A stretch of 6,600 bases of DNA from Pseudomonadota bacterium (lineage in GTDB: Bacteria > Pseudomonadota > Alphaproteobacteria > Azospirillales > Azospirillaceae), in the NCBI GenBank assembly GCA_023412175.1, contig JAEYOB010000499.1, positions 1 through 6,600 of the forward strand, read 5' to 3'. Position numbers and translations under genes: made by a program. This document shows positions 1 to 6,198 of this stretch, one piece after another (the stretch's first letter is position 1; every line of letters begins with the position of its first letter). Under the pieces are notes generated by a model. The model saw only the letters and a list, made by a program, of their open reading frames with translations, did no database searches and had not been told where the DNA came from.

Positions 1-196
1 GGTGTGGACGGCGCGCAGCCCCCAGGGCAAGCCGGTGCTGGTGGTCGAGGCGGCGGATGCCGCGGCGCTCCAGGCGCTGCTGCGGCCGCTGCCGCACTAT
101 GGCCGGCAGAGCTGGCTGGTGTTCGACGGCGGCAGGATGACCGACCGCGGCGTCTGGCCGGCCGGCGACAGCCCGCTCAGGAAGCGATTCGACTAA
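1..196 (+). CDS. C-terminal fragment of unidentified protein, possibly M1-family metallopeptidase
   Basis: Only the last 64 residues are present; the reading frame is open from the left edge (first full codon at base 2) to TAA at 194-196, so the real start lies outside the window. The tail has an alternating hydrophobic pattern (GKPVLVVEA, then PHYGRQSWLVFDGG, then RGVWP near the end) and finishes with SPLRKRFD. A terminal stretch of the type PHYGxxSxxVFxG...RGVWP recalls the C-terminus of some alphaproteobacterial M1-type peptidases. That is from memory of family resemblance, and the zinc-site HExxH region is not in the window to confirm it. That it is coding is well supported by codon pattern; the product name is a guess. 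It ends 108 bases before the next gene and may or may not be co-transcribed with it. Confidence 0.55.
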   Translation, partial: VWTARSPQGKPVLVVEAADAAALQALLRPLPHYGRQSWLVFDGGRMTDRGVWPAGDSPLRKRFD

Positions 197-207
197 CCCT
201 CCTGGGG

Positions 208-219
208 TGGAGCGCTCCA
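208..219. repeat. 12-bp perfect palindrome between genes
   Basis: TGGAGCGCTCCA reads the same on both strands. It lies 12 bases past the upstream stop codon and about 86 bases before the start of the SH3-domain gene. It could be an operator half-site pair or chance in GC-rich sequence; no recognisable promoter boxes are placed around it. Confidence 0.3.
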
Positions 220-293
220 TGGTTGGATCGTCCCCCCGGTTGCCGCTGTTGAAGCTGTGACGGAGCGCGTTCGCGTGCGGAATGCGCCTTGCG

Positions 294-298
294 GGAGG
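294..298 (+). promoter_or_regulatory. Shine-Dalgarno site fixing the SH3 protein start at 305
   Basis: GGAGG sits 6 bases before ATG 305. The in-frame upstream ATG at 257 has no comparable site and would put 16 extra residues in front of a normal signal peptide, so 305 is the preferred start. Confidence 0.75.
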
Positions 299-304
299 AA
301 AGAC

Positions 305-964
305 ATGTCAGGGAAGTCGAAAACGCGTCGTTTGTGCGCCCTCGGGCTCGGTGCGGTTGCCTTGGCGGCCCTCGCCATGCCCACAACGACCACGCCGGCC
401 AGTGCCAATCCCGGCGACACCTACACCATCACCGGCGACCGCGTTAACGTGCGGTCCGGTCCCAACGACCGCGCCTCGATCCGCACCACGGTGCGGCGCG
501 GTGACGAGTTGCTGGAACTGCGTCAGGATGGCGGCTGGACCGGCGTGCGCGTCCTGCGCACCGGCGAGGAGGGCTGGGTGTTCTCCGACCTGCTGCGCCA
601 GCGTTCGGCCAGCACGCTGGGCAGCGGCGGCAACGAGCGGAGCAGCTTCGCCCGCTACTCGTCGGGGTTCGATCGGCTGATCGGCCGGGTCAACGACGAG
701 TTGGGCTACAGGTTCGCCGACCGCATCGACACGGGCGAGGACGGCCTGCTGCGGGTCACGCCGACGCAGGAGTGGCTGTTCAACACCAGCCGCGAAGCCA
801 AGATCTACGCGGCGATGGCGCTGTACGAGATGTGGAAGAACCACAACAACGGCCGCCCGGTCAGCGTGGCGCTGGGCGCGCGCGGCATGAACCCGATCAC
901 CATCGAAGACGGGACCAACGGTCCGCTGATGGAATTGCCGGCTTTGGTCGGTGGGTCGCGGTAG
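305..964 (+). CDS. Secreted bacterial SH3 (SH3b) domain protein with uncharacterised C-terminal region
   Basis: A 219-residue protein. Residues 1-34 form a signal peptide: basic start (KSKTRR), hydrophobic core (LCALGLGAVALAALAM) and a likely signal peptidase I cut after ASA at 32-34, so the mature protein should be periplasmic or exported. Residues about 38-98 match an SH3b domain, with the characteristic VNVRSGP motif (47-53), a GDEL turn, GGW and a closing GWVFSDLL. SH3b domains usually bind peptidoglycan or proteins at the cell wall. Residues about 110-213 form a second region rich in aromatic and charged positions (GFDRLIGRVNDELGYRF, LRVTPTQEWL, ALYEMWKNHNNGRPV) that I cannot assign to a family; no catalytic motif is visible. 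Start chosen at 305 because of the Shine-Dalgarno site and signal peptide. The function is unknown; a role at the envelope is inferred from export plus SH3b. The next gene, a catalase, is 235 bases away and likely separately transcribed. Confidence 0.85.
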   Translation: MSGKSKTRRLCALGLGAVALAALAMPTTTTPASANPGDTYTITGDRVNVRSGPNDRASIRTTVRRGDELLELRQDGGWTGVRVLRTGEEGWVFSDLLRQRSASTLGSGGNERSSFARYSSGFDRLIGRVNDELGYRFADRIDTGEDGLLRVTPTQEWLFNTSREAKIYAAMALYEMWKNHNNGRPVSVALGARGMNPITIEDGTNGPLMELPALVGGSR

Positions 965-973
965 GGTGAGAAC

Positions 974-1040
974 CCCTCTTCGGGTCGCGGAGAGGGCAGG
1001 TGAGGGGAAAGCCGGGGATCCTGGCTTTTGCCCTCACCTG
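974..1040. repeat. Tandem pair of inverted repeats, REP-like or terminator element
   Basis: Two hairpins follow the SH3-protein stop. The first pairs CCCTCT (974-979) with AGAGGG (991-996). The second pairs CAGGTGAGGG (997-1006) with CCCTCACCTG (1031-1040), then AAAGCC (1008-1013) with GGCTTT (1023-1028), and can close further to a three-base loop. No clean T-run follows, so a classic rho-independent terminator is less certain; a dispersed palindromic (REP/BIME-type) element placed after a gene is the alternative. Either would separate the SH3-protein transcript from the catalase gene. Confidence 0.6.
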
Positions 1041-1199
1041 TGTCCGGGGCTTGCCGTCCGGTGCGCCCGGACCATTCCCTCCACCCATTGGGTATAAGCC
1101 CCCATGAGCGGGCGGGACGGTTTGCCTGTTCAGGCGGTTGGCACGGTTGGCTGACGGCCCTTTGCGGACCAAGCCCGATTACCGTTCAGGGAGCGAACG
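1041..1199 (+). other. Catalase upstream region, no convincing gene
   Basis: This stretch must hold the catalase promoter if the gene is transcribed alone. TATAAG at 1093-1098 resembles a -10 box, but no good -35 box lies 16-18 bases before it. CTTGCC at 1050-1055 followed 16 bases later by CCATTC loosely recalls an alphaproteobacterial heat-shock sigma promoter. Neither is convincing. I saw no OxyR-type four-part ATAG repeat and no GGAAC...CGTT general-stress promoter. Short open frames here lack ribosome binding sites. Confidence 0.35.
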
Positions 1200-2933
1200 A
1201 TGGACAAAAAGCCCAAATCACATCAACCGGATAAGAACACCGCGTCGGGAGGCTCGGAACGCGTCCTGACCAACCGGCAGGGCCATCCGGTCACCGACAA
1301 CCAGTCACAGCGGACGGTGGGAAGCCGTGGTCCCGCCACGTTGGAGAACTACCAGTTCCTTGAGAAGATAACCCATTTCGACCGCGAGCGGATTCCCGAG
1401 CGGGTCGTGCATGCCCGCGGCTTCGTCTGCTACGGCGAGTTCGAGGCCTCCGGCAAGATCGGTGACGAGCCGGCCTCCACGTACACCCGCGCCAAGCTGT
1501 TCCAGCAGGCCGGCAAGAAGACCCCGCTCGCCATCCGCTTCTCCACCGTGATCGGCGGCCGCGACTCGTCCGAGGTTGCCCGCGACCCGCGCGGCTTCGC
1601 GGTGAAGTTCTACACCGAGGACGGCAACTGGGACCTCGTGGGCAACAACCTGGCGGTCTTCTTCATCCGCGACGCCATCAAGTTCCCGGACGTCATCCAC
1701 TCCCTGAAGCCGGATCCGGTGACCTTCCGCCAGGAACCGAACCGCATCTTCGACTTCATGAGCCAGACGCCCGAATCCATGCATATGCTGACGCACCTGT
1801 TCAGCCCGCGCGGCATTCCGGCCAGCTACCGGCACATGGAAGGGTTCGGGGTCAACACCTACAAGATGGTGAACGCCCAGGGCGGTACCGTGCTGGTGAA
1901 GTACCATTTCCACCCGCGTTGCGGCGTTGCCAGCCTGACCGCGGAGGAAGCGGCCAAGGTCCAGGGCCAGGACCTCGGTTCCGCTTCCAAGGACCTCTAC
2001 GAGTCCATCGAGCGGGGCGAATACCCGCAGTGGGACCTGCTCGTGCAGATCATGGAAGACCACGACCATCCCGAGCTGGACTGGGACCCGCTGGACGACA
2101 CGAAGATCTGGCCGGAGAAGGATTTTCCGTTGCGGCATGTCGGCGTCATGACGCTGAACCGCAACGTTCAGGATCATTTCAATGAGAACGAGCAGATCTC
2201 CATGGGCACCGGCGTGCTGGTGGACGGGCTCGACTTCTCCGACGACAAGATGCTGGTCGGGCGGACCTTCTCCTATTCCGACACGCAGCGTCACCGCGTC
2301 GGCACGAACTATTTGCAACTGCCGGTGAACCAGGCGAAGAACGCCAAGGTCGCCACCAACCTGTCGGGCGGCCAGATGTCCTTCGGTCGCGATCTGGCGC
2401 CGGGGCAGAACCCGCACGTGAACTTCGAGCCGTCCATCCACAACGGCCTGCACGAATCGCCACGGGAAGAACCGAACAACCCGCCGGAGATCCATGGCCG
2501 GCTGACCCGCAGCGTCATCGAGCGCCGCAACGACTACGTCCATGCGCGGGGCCGCTACTGCACGATGATGGACTGGGAGCGGGACGATCTCGTCCTCAAC
2601 ATGGGCACGCTGCTCGGCCAGTGCGAACGCGACGTGCAGGAACGCATGCTCTGGCACCTGTTCCTGATCCACGACGATTATGGCCAGCGCGTCGCCGGAA
2701 AACTGGGCATGACGGCGGACGACGTGCGTCATCTCCCGCCGCTGCCCAAGCAGGTGTTGACCGACGAGGATCAGCGGCGGCTCAAGAACCTGGGCAAGAA
2801 TGGCGACAAGATTGACCCGGCCGTGTGGGGGCAATGGACAAGCTCGGTCAAGAACCACAAGGCCACGGCCCAGGAGGTGCTGGGCGGCATGCGCAAGCCG
2901 GTCAACATGAGCCAGGGAAAGGCCGCCGAATAA
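1200..2933 (+). CDS. Monofunctional heme catalase (KatX-like, small-subunit type with extended ends)
   Basis: A 577-residue catalase that converts hydrogen peroxide to water and oxygen using heme. All core features are visible: catalytic His71 in RVVHARG, distal-pocket Asn149 in VGNN, the [18 protein letters not shown] block (128-145), [15 protein letters not shown] (154-168), and the proximal heme ligand Tyr359 with Arg355 in [14 protein letters not shown]. Residues about 437-500 match the catalase-related C-terminal domain (ERDDL...CERDVQ...[13 protein letters not shown]). There is a loop about five residues longer than in animal catalase between His71 and Lys99 ([14 protein letters not shown]), and Leu-Ala replaces the usual Thr-Pro after the VGNN motif. 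The length is above the usual 480-510 of small catalases and well below the 700-plus of the large-subunit clade. There is no signal peptide; the start is polar ([12 protein letters not shown]), so it is probably cytoplasmic. The start is supported by AGGGAG at 1188-1193, 6 bases upstream. Likely monocistronic, facing the convergent DgcN gene. The overall pattern is nearest to KatX-type clade 1 catalases by eye; the exact clade is not certain. Confidence 0.97.
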   Translation: MDKKPKSHQPDKNTASGGSERVLTNRQGHPVTDNQSQRTVGSRGPATLENYQFLEKITHFDRERIPERVVHARGFVCYGEFEASGKIGDEPASTYTRAKLFQQAGKKTPLAIRFSTVIGGRDSSEVARDPRGFAVKFYTEDGNWDLVGNNLAVFFIRDAIKFPDVIHSLKPDPVTFRQEPNRIFDFMSQTPESMHMLTHLFSPRGIPASYRHMEGFGVNTYKMVNAQGGTVLVKYHFHPRCGVASLTAEEAAKVQGQDLGSASKDLYESIERGEYPQWDLLVQIMEDHDHPELDWDPLDDTKIWPEKDFPLRHVGVMTLNRNVQDHFNENEQISMGTGVLVDGLDFSDDKMLVGRTFSYSDTQRHRVGTNYLQLPVNQAKNAKVATNLSGGQMSFGRDLAPGQNPHVNFEPSIHNGLHESPREEPNNPPEIHGRLTRSVIERRNDYVHARGRYCTMMDWERDDLVLNMGTLLGQCERDVQERMLWHLFLIHDDYGQRVAGKLGMTADDVRHLPPLPKQVLTDEDQRRLKNLGKNGDKIDPAVWGQWTSSVKNHKATAQEVLGGMRKPVNMSQGKAAE

Positions 2934-2956
2934 GGGCGCGGCGGGGTTGAGGCTGA

Positions 2957-2980
2957 CGGGGCGGCCTGTGCGCCGCCCCG
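2957..2980. terminator. Strong GC hairpin between convergent genes
   Basis: CGGGGCGGC (2957-2965) pairs perfectly with GCCGCCCCG (2972-2980) around a six-base loop, 23 bases after the catalase stop and 12 bases beyond the stop of the opposite gene. On the + strand it is followed by ACGTTTCCGTT, a weak T-rich tail; on the - strand there is no T-run. It most likely terminates the catalase transcript and may also block read-through from the other side. Confidence 0.7.
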
Positions 2981-2992
2981 ACGTTTCCGTTC

Positions 2993-4018
2993 CTAGCGAG
3001 CCGGTGTGGACTCGGGGAACTCTTTCTCCAGGCGGTCGATGATCGCTCCCACGCCGAAGCGGATGGGGTCGGTCGCCGGCAGGCCGTGGGCCTTCGCCGC
3101 AGCGTCCAGGCAGGCCCGAGCCTCGTCTTCACCGTAGGCCTGCGTGTTGATGGCGATGCCGACCGGACGGATGTCCGGGTTGGTCAGCCGGCCGCAGCGG
3201 ATGGTCAGGTCGATGACGTCCGCGATGGAGGGCAGGGGGTGCTCTACCCCGCGCATCCGCGTCCGCGTTGGCTCGTGGCACACCACGAAGGCGTCCGGCT
3301 GGGCGCCGTGCAACAGGCCGAGCGACACGCCGGCAAAGGATGGGTGGAAGAGGGATCCTTGCCCCTCGATGAGGTCCCAGTGCGCCGGATCCGCTGTCGG
3401 CGCGATCCATTCGACGGCGCCCGAGATGAAGTCGGCCACAACCGCGTCGATGGCGACGCCGCGGCCCGAAATGAAGACGCCGGTCTGTCCCGTGGCGCGG
3501 AAGTCGGCATCGAAACCGCGCGTCCGCATCTCGCGCTCCAGGGCCAGCGCGGTGTACTTCTTGCCGACCGAGCAGTCCGTGCCGACGGTCAGCAGACGCC
3601 GGCCCGGCCGCTTGATTCCCTTGCCGGTGGCGAAGCGCTGGTCGGAATGCCGGACGTTGAACAACTGCCGGCCCGTCCGCCGGGCGGCCTCTGCGATGGC
3701 CGGGATCTCCTCCAGCCGGGTGTGCAGGCCGCTGGCCACATCCAGGCCGCTGTCGATCGCCTGGACGATCGAGCCGGTCCAATGGTCCGGGAACACGCCG
3801 CCGGCGTTCGCCACGCCGACGACGAGCGTCCGCGCCCCGCGCGCCACGGCGTCGGCGATGGTGAGATCGGGGATGCCGAGATCCGCACGGCATCCCGGCA
3901 GCCGGACCTGCCCCAGGCACCACTCGGGACGCCAGTCGACGATCCCCTGCGCGGTCTTCGCGGCGAGTTGGTCCGGCACGTCGCCGAGGAACATCAAATA
4001 AGGCGTTCGAATGTCCAT
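2993..4018 (-). CDS. dgcN: DUF1611-family P-loop protein, likely N-acetyltransferase DgcN
   Basis: A 341-residue cytoplasmic protein of the DUF1611 type. An N-terminal domain (about 1-130) contains VVGVANAGGVFP (66-77) and leads into a P-loop domain with a Walker-A-like motif GTDCSVGKKYT (146-156), followed by ATGQTGVFISGRG (175-187) and DLIEGQGSLFHP (215-226). Characterised members named DgcN N-acetylate D-glutamate, after which DgcA racemises the product to the L form, feeding D-glutamate into central metabolism; this knowledge is of the family, not shown by the sequence. The start at 4018 has GGAGA (4028-4032) 9 bases upstream. The gene begins 22 bases after the TRAP permease stop and is almost certainly co-transcribed with it, which fits a job acting on the imported substrate. 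No dgcA lies next to it inside the window: the opposite-strand catalase follows. The family assignment is firm; the exact substrate is less so. Confidence 0.85.
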   Translation of the reverse strand: MDIRTPYLMFLGDVPDQLAAKTAQGIVDWRPEWCLGQVRLPGCRADLGIPDLTIADAVARGARTLVVGVANAGGVFPDHWTGSIVQAIDSGLDVASGLHTRLEEIPAIAEAARRTGRQLFNVRHSDQRFATGKGIKRPGRRLLTVGTDCSVGKKYTALALEREMRTRGFDADFRATGQTGVFISGRGVAIDAVVADFISGAVEWIAPTADPAHWDLIEGQGSLFHPSFAGVSLGLLHGAQPDAFVVCHEPTRTRMRGVEHPLPSIADVIDLTIRCGRLTNPDIRPVGIAINTQAYGEDEARACLDAAAKAHGLPATDPIRFGVGAIIDRLEKEFPESTPAR

Positions 4019-4026
4019 GGTCGATT

Positions 4027-4038
4027 CTCTCCGGAGAG
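4027..4038 (-). promoter_or_regulatory. Palindrome covering the dgcN ribosome binding site
   Basis: In the transcript, CUCUCCGGAGAG can fold as a four-pair stem with a CCGG loop, and its second half is the Shine-Dalgarno sequence of the dgcN-type gene. It lies between the permease stop (4041-4043) and ATG 4018. Ribosomes finishing the permease could open it, giving translational coupling. The stem is short, so this is tentative. Confidence 0.3.
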
Positions 4039-4040
4039 GA

Positions 4041-6104
4041 TCAGGGGATGGCGGGGGCGACCGGCCGCGTCGCGGCGAACTGGCGTATCAGCACGGGGAT
4101 CACCAGGGCAGCGCCGACCAGAGAGGAATACAGCTCCGGCGTTACCAGAAGCAGCGCGGCGACGATGAGGAGTGCGCGCTCCCACGCCTGGGTGCGCGTG
4201 AGCATCCAGCCGGACAGTGCGGCTCCGAGGCAGGTGATCCCAAGGGCGCAGCCGATGAAGGCGATGAAGAAGTCCGTCCAGGTGAAGCCCGGCACCACCA
4301 GCAGGAGGGACGGCGAGAAGACGAAGACGAACGGCACCAGCGCCTTGCCCAGCCCGAGGCGGAACGCCGTGTTGCCGGTCCGGAACGGGTCTGCACCGGC
4401 CATGCCGGCTGCGGCGTAGGCGGCCAGCGCCACCGGCGGCGTGATGTCCGCCAGAACGCCGTAGTAGAAGACGAAGAAGTGCGCGACGATCGGCTGCACG
4501 CCGAGCAGCCCGAGCGCCGGCGCGGCGATGGTCGCCATGATGATGTAGTTGGCGGTGGTCGGGATGCCGCAGCCCATCAGGATGCAGACCACGCCGGTCA
4601 TGATCAGCGTGAACAGCAGCGTCAGGCTCTGCGGCGTGAACCAGCCGGCCGGCAGGACTGCCCCGATCCAGGAGGCGATGTCGCCGGCCGTCGAGGTCAC
4701 GATGAAGGAGATCTTGAAGCCGACGCCGGTCAGGGTGACCACGCCGACGACGATGCCCACCGTCGCTGCGGCGGCGCCGACGGCCAGCGCGTATTTCGCA
4801 CCGTCGCGCAGACCCTCCAGCACCTCGCGCACGCTCATGCGCTTGCGCGGGTTGAGTAGCCCGACGGCGATGCACAGCGTGATGCCCCAGAAGGCGGCGA
4901 GGTAGGGGGTGTAGCCGGCTATAAGAACGCCGATCAGCACGACCAGCGGGATGACCGTCGGCCAGTCGCGCTTGAAGGCTTCCTTCACATCGGGCATCTC
5001 ATCCGGCCGCAGGCCGCGCAGGCCCTTGGCCTTCGCCTCGAAATGCACCTGCACCAGCACCCCGAAGAAATGCATGAAGGCCGGGACGATGGCCGCCATG
5101 ATGATGGTCGTGTAGGGAAGGTCGAGGAACTCGATCATCAGGAAGGCAGCCGCGCCCATGATCGGCGGCGTGATCTGCCCGCCGGTGGAGGCGGTGGACT
5201 CCACGGCTGCCGCGAAGTGTCGCTGGTAGCCGAGCCGGATCATGGCGGGAATGGTGAGCGAGCCCACCGTCACCGTGTTGGCCACCGATGACCCGGAGAT
5301 CATCCCGAACAGGGCCGAGCCGAAGATCGCCACCTTGGCCGGCCCGCCGGCGAAGCGCCCGGCCACCCAGGCGGCGCAGTCGAGGAAGAGTTGGCCCAGC
5401 CCGATGCGCGTCGCGAACACGCCGAACAGCACGAAGTGGAAGACGTAGGTCGCCACCACGCCCAGCGCGATGCCGTAGATCCCCTGCGTGGTGAGGTAGA
5501 GGTGGTCGACGAGTTGCGAAACGGTGGCGCCGGGATGGACCAGGATGCTGGGCATCACCGGCCCCCACAGCGCGTAGCCCATGAACAGAAGCGCAATGAT
5601 CGGCAGCGGCCAGCCGACGGATCGCCGGGTCGCCTCCAGCAGCACCACGATCAGCGTGCCGCCGAGGATCACGTCGGTGGTGGTCGGGTTGCCGACGCGG
5701 AAGGCGAGGTCGTCGAGCGGGATCAGCGGCACGTGCAGCACGGCCGCCACGGCTCCGGCCGCCAGCAGCCAGTCGATCCAGCCGATCCCCAGCGGCCGGA
5801 GCCAGCTCCCCCCGGCCGGCCGGTCGTAGCCCCGCCGGGAGAACGGGAACACCAGGAAGACCAGCCCCAGCACGAAGGACAGATGGATCCCGCGGTGGAC
5901 CATCTCCGACAGAAGCCCGAAGCCCGCCGTGTAATAGTGGAACAGCGACAGGACGATCAGCAGGGCGCCGACCAGCCGGGCGGCCAGCGGTGCCAGCGGG
6001 CGGAAGCGGATCTCGGAGTCGAAGGTCTCTTCCAGCTCCCGCGCCTTGGCCTCGTCGAGCTCCATGGGCGAAGAGGGCTTCTGCTCGCGAATTGCGTCGG
6101 TCAT
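4041..6104 (-). CDS. TRAP transporter fused permease (DctQM-type, 4TM/12TM fusion)
   Basis: A 687-residue inner-membrane protein that would form the channel of a tripartite (TRAP) secondary importer, driven by an ion gradient (usually sodium) and fed by the adjacent substrate-binding protein. Residues 1-35 are polar and acidic, with no signal peptide. Hydrophobic spans near 41-60, 73-88, 108-125 and 144-158 match a small DctQ-like part; the remainder is the large DctM-like part. Its two halves carry matching signatures: FGSALFGMISGSSVANT (261-277) with STGGQITPPIMGAAAF (306-321), and GCGIPTTANY (511-520) with ADITPPVALAAYAAAGM (552-568). These resemble the paired re-entrant hairpins holding the ion and substrate sites in TRAP permeases. 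The start at 6104 is chosen over an in-frame ATG at 6164 because GGGAG (6110-6114) precedes it and the extra 20 residues would run into the spacer hairpin. Upstream is the receptor gene, downstream the DgcN-type gene. Confidence 0.95.
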   Translation of the reverse strand: MTDAIREQKPSSPMELDEAKARELEETFDSEIRFRPLAPLAARLVGALLIVLSLFHYYTAGFGLLSEMVHRGIHLSFVLGLVFLVFPFSRRGYDRPAGGSWLRPLGIGWIDWLLAAGAVAAVLHVPLIPLDDLAFRVGNPTTTDVILGGTLIVVLLEATRRSVGWPLPIIALLFMGYALWGPVMPSILVHPGATVSQLVDHLYLTTQGIYGIALGVVATYVFHFVLFGVFATRIGLGQLFLDCAAWVAGRFAGGPAKVAIFGSALFGMISGSSVANTVTVGSLTIPAMIRLGYQRHFAAAVESTASTGGQITPPIMGAAAFLMIEFLDLPYTTIIMAAIVPAFMHFFGVLVQVHFEAKAKGLRGLRPDEMPDVKEAFKRDWPTVIPLVVLIGVLIAGYTPYLAAFWGITLCIAVGLLNPRKRMSVREVLEGLRDGAKYALAVGAAAATVGIVVGVVTLTGVGFKISFIVTSTAGDIASWIGAVLPAGWFTPQSLTLLFTLIMTGVVCILMGCGIPTTANYIIMATIAAPALGLLGVQPIVAHFFVFYYGVLADITPPVALAAYAAAGMAGADPFRTGNTAFRLGLGKALVPFVFVFSPSLLLVVPGFTWTDFFIAFIGCALGITCLGAALSGWMLTRTQAWERALLIVAALLLVTPELYSSLVGAALVIPVLIRQFAATRPVAPAIP

Positions 6105-6109
6105 GGATG

Positions 6110-6114
6110 CTCCC
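6110..6114 (-). promoter_or_regulatory. Shine-Dalgarno site fixing the permease start at 6104
   Basis: GGGAG on the - strand lies 5 bases before ATG 6104. It also overlaps an in-frame ATG at 6116, which lacks such a site. Confidence 0.7.
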
Positions 6115-6117
6115 ATT

Positions 6118-6141
6118 CGGGACGGCGATGCCGCCGTCCCG
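6118..6141 (-). promoter_or_regulatory. Hairpin just upstream of the permease ribosome binding site
   Basis: CGGGACGGC (6118-6126) pairs perfectly with GCCGTCCCG (6133-6141) around a six-base loop. In the transcript it sits 3 bases before the permease Shine-Dalgarno site. It may protect the permease message 5' end after processing or lower its translation relative to the receptor. Confidence 0.5.
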
Positions 6142-6160
6142 GCGCAGACGTCGGGCGAAC

Positions 6161-6193
6161 GCAAGAGGGCGGCCGCTGATGGGCCGCCCTTGC
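6161..6193 (-). terminator. Intercistronic stem-loop after the TAXI receptor gene, attenuator-like
   Basis: GGGCGGCC (6167-6174) pairs with GGCCGCCC (6182-6189), extended by GCAA (6161-6164) with TTGC (6190-6193) across a two-base bulge. On the - strand it begins 5 bases after the receptor stop and is followed by a broken T-rich run (CTCTTGCGTT). It probably acts as a partial terminator or a 3' stabiliser for the receptor message, as is common where a binding protein is needed in excess of its permease. Confidence 0.55.
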
Positions 6194-6198
6194 GCGCC

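Noticed and set aside
257..304. Earlier ATG start for the SH3 protein at 257
   Set aside because: No ribosome binding site, and it would put 16 residues ahead of a well-formed signal peptide; ATG 305 has GGAGG at the right distance.
1050..1098. Possible heat-shock or housekeeping sigma promoter for the catalase
   Set aside because: The boxes match only in part and spacing is poor for the TATAAG candidate, so no promoter is called.
1028..1234. Small 68-codon open frame before and into the catalase gene
   Set aside because: It overlaps the inverted repeat and the catalase start, lacks a ribosome binding site and resembles nothing known to me.
1305..2858. Long open frame (517 codons) on the - strand opposite the catalase
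   Set aside because: It is a mirror frame of a highly conserved catalase in GC-rich DNA, has no ribosome binding site, and its translation shows no recognisable domain.
3086..4168. Open frame of 360 codons on the + strand opposite the dgcN-type gene, and another at 3144-4001
   Set aside because: Composition is Arg/Gly/Ala-rich as expected for antisense shadow frames; the - strand frame has a coherent P-loop family signature.
3994..4875. Open frame of 293 codons overlapping the permease gene in another frame, and 4011-4859 and 5391-6179 on the + strand
   Set aside because: Low-complexity Arg/His/Asp-rich translations, typical of off-frame reading through a membrane protein gene; the permease frame contains clear TRAP motifs.
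6105..6164. Earlier ATG start for the permease at 6164
   Set aside because: The added 20 residues are encoded by the spacer hairpin region and lack membrane-protein character; ATG 6104 has a proper Shine-Dalgarno site.
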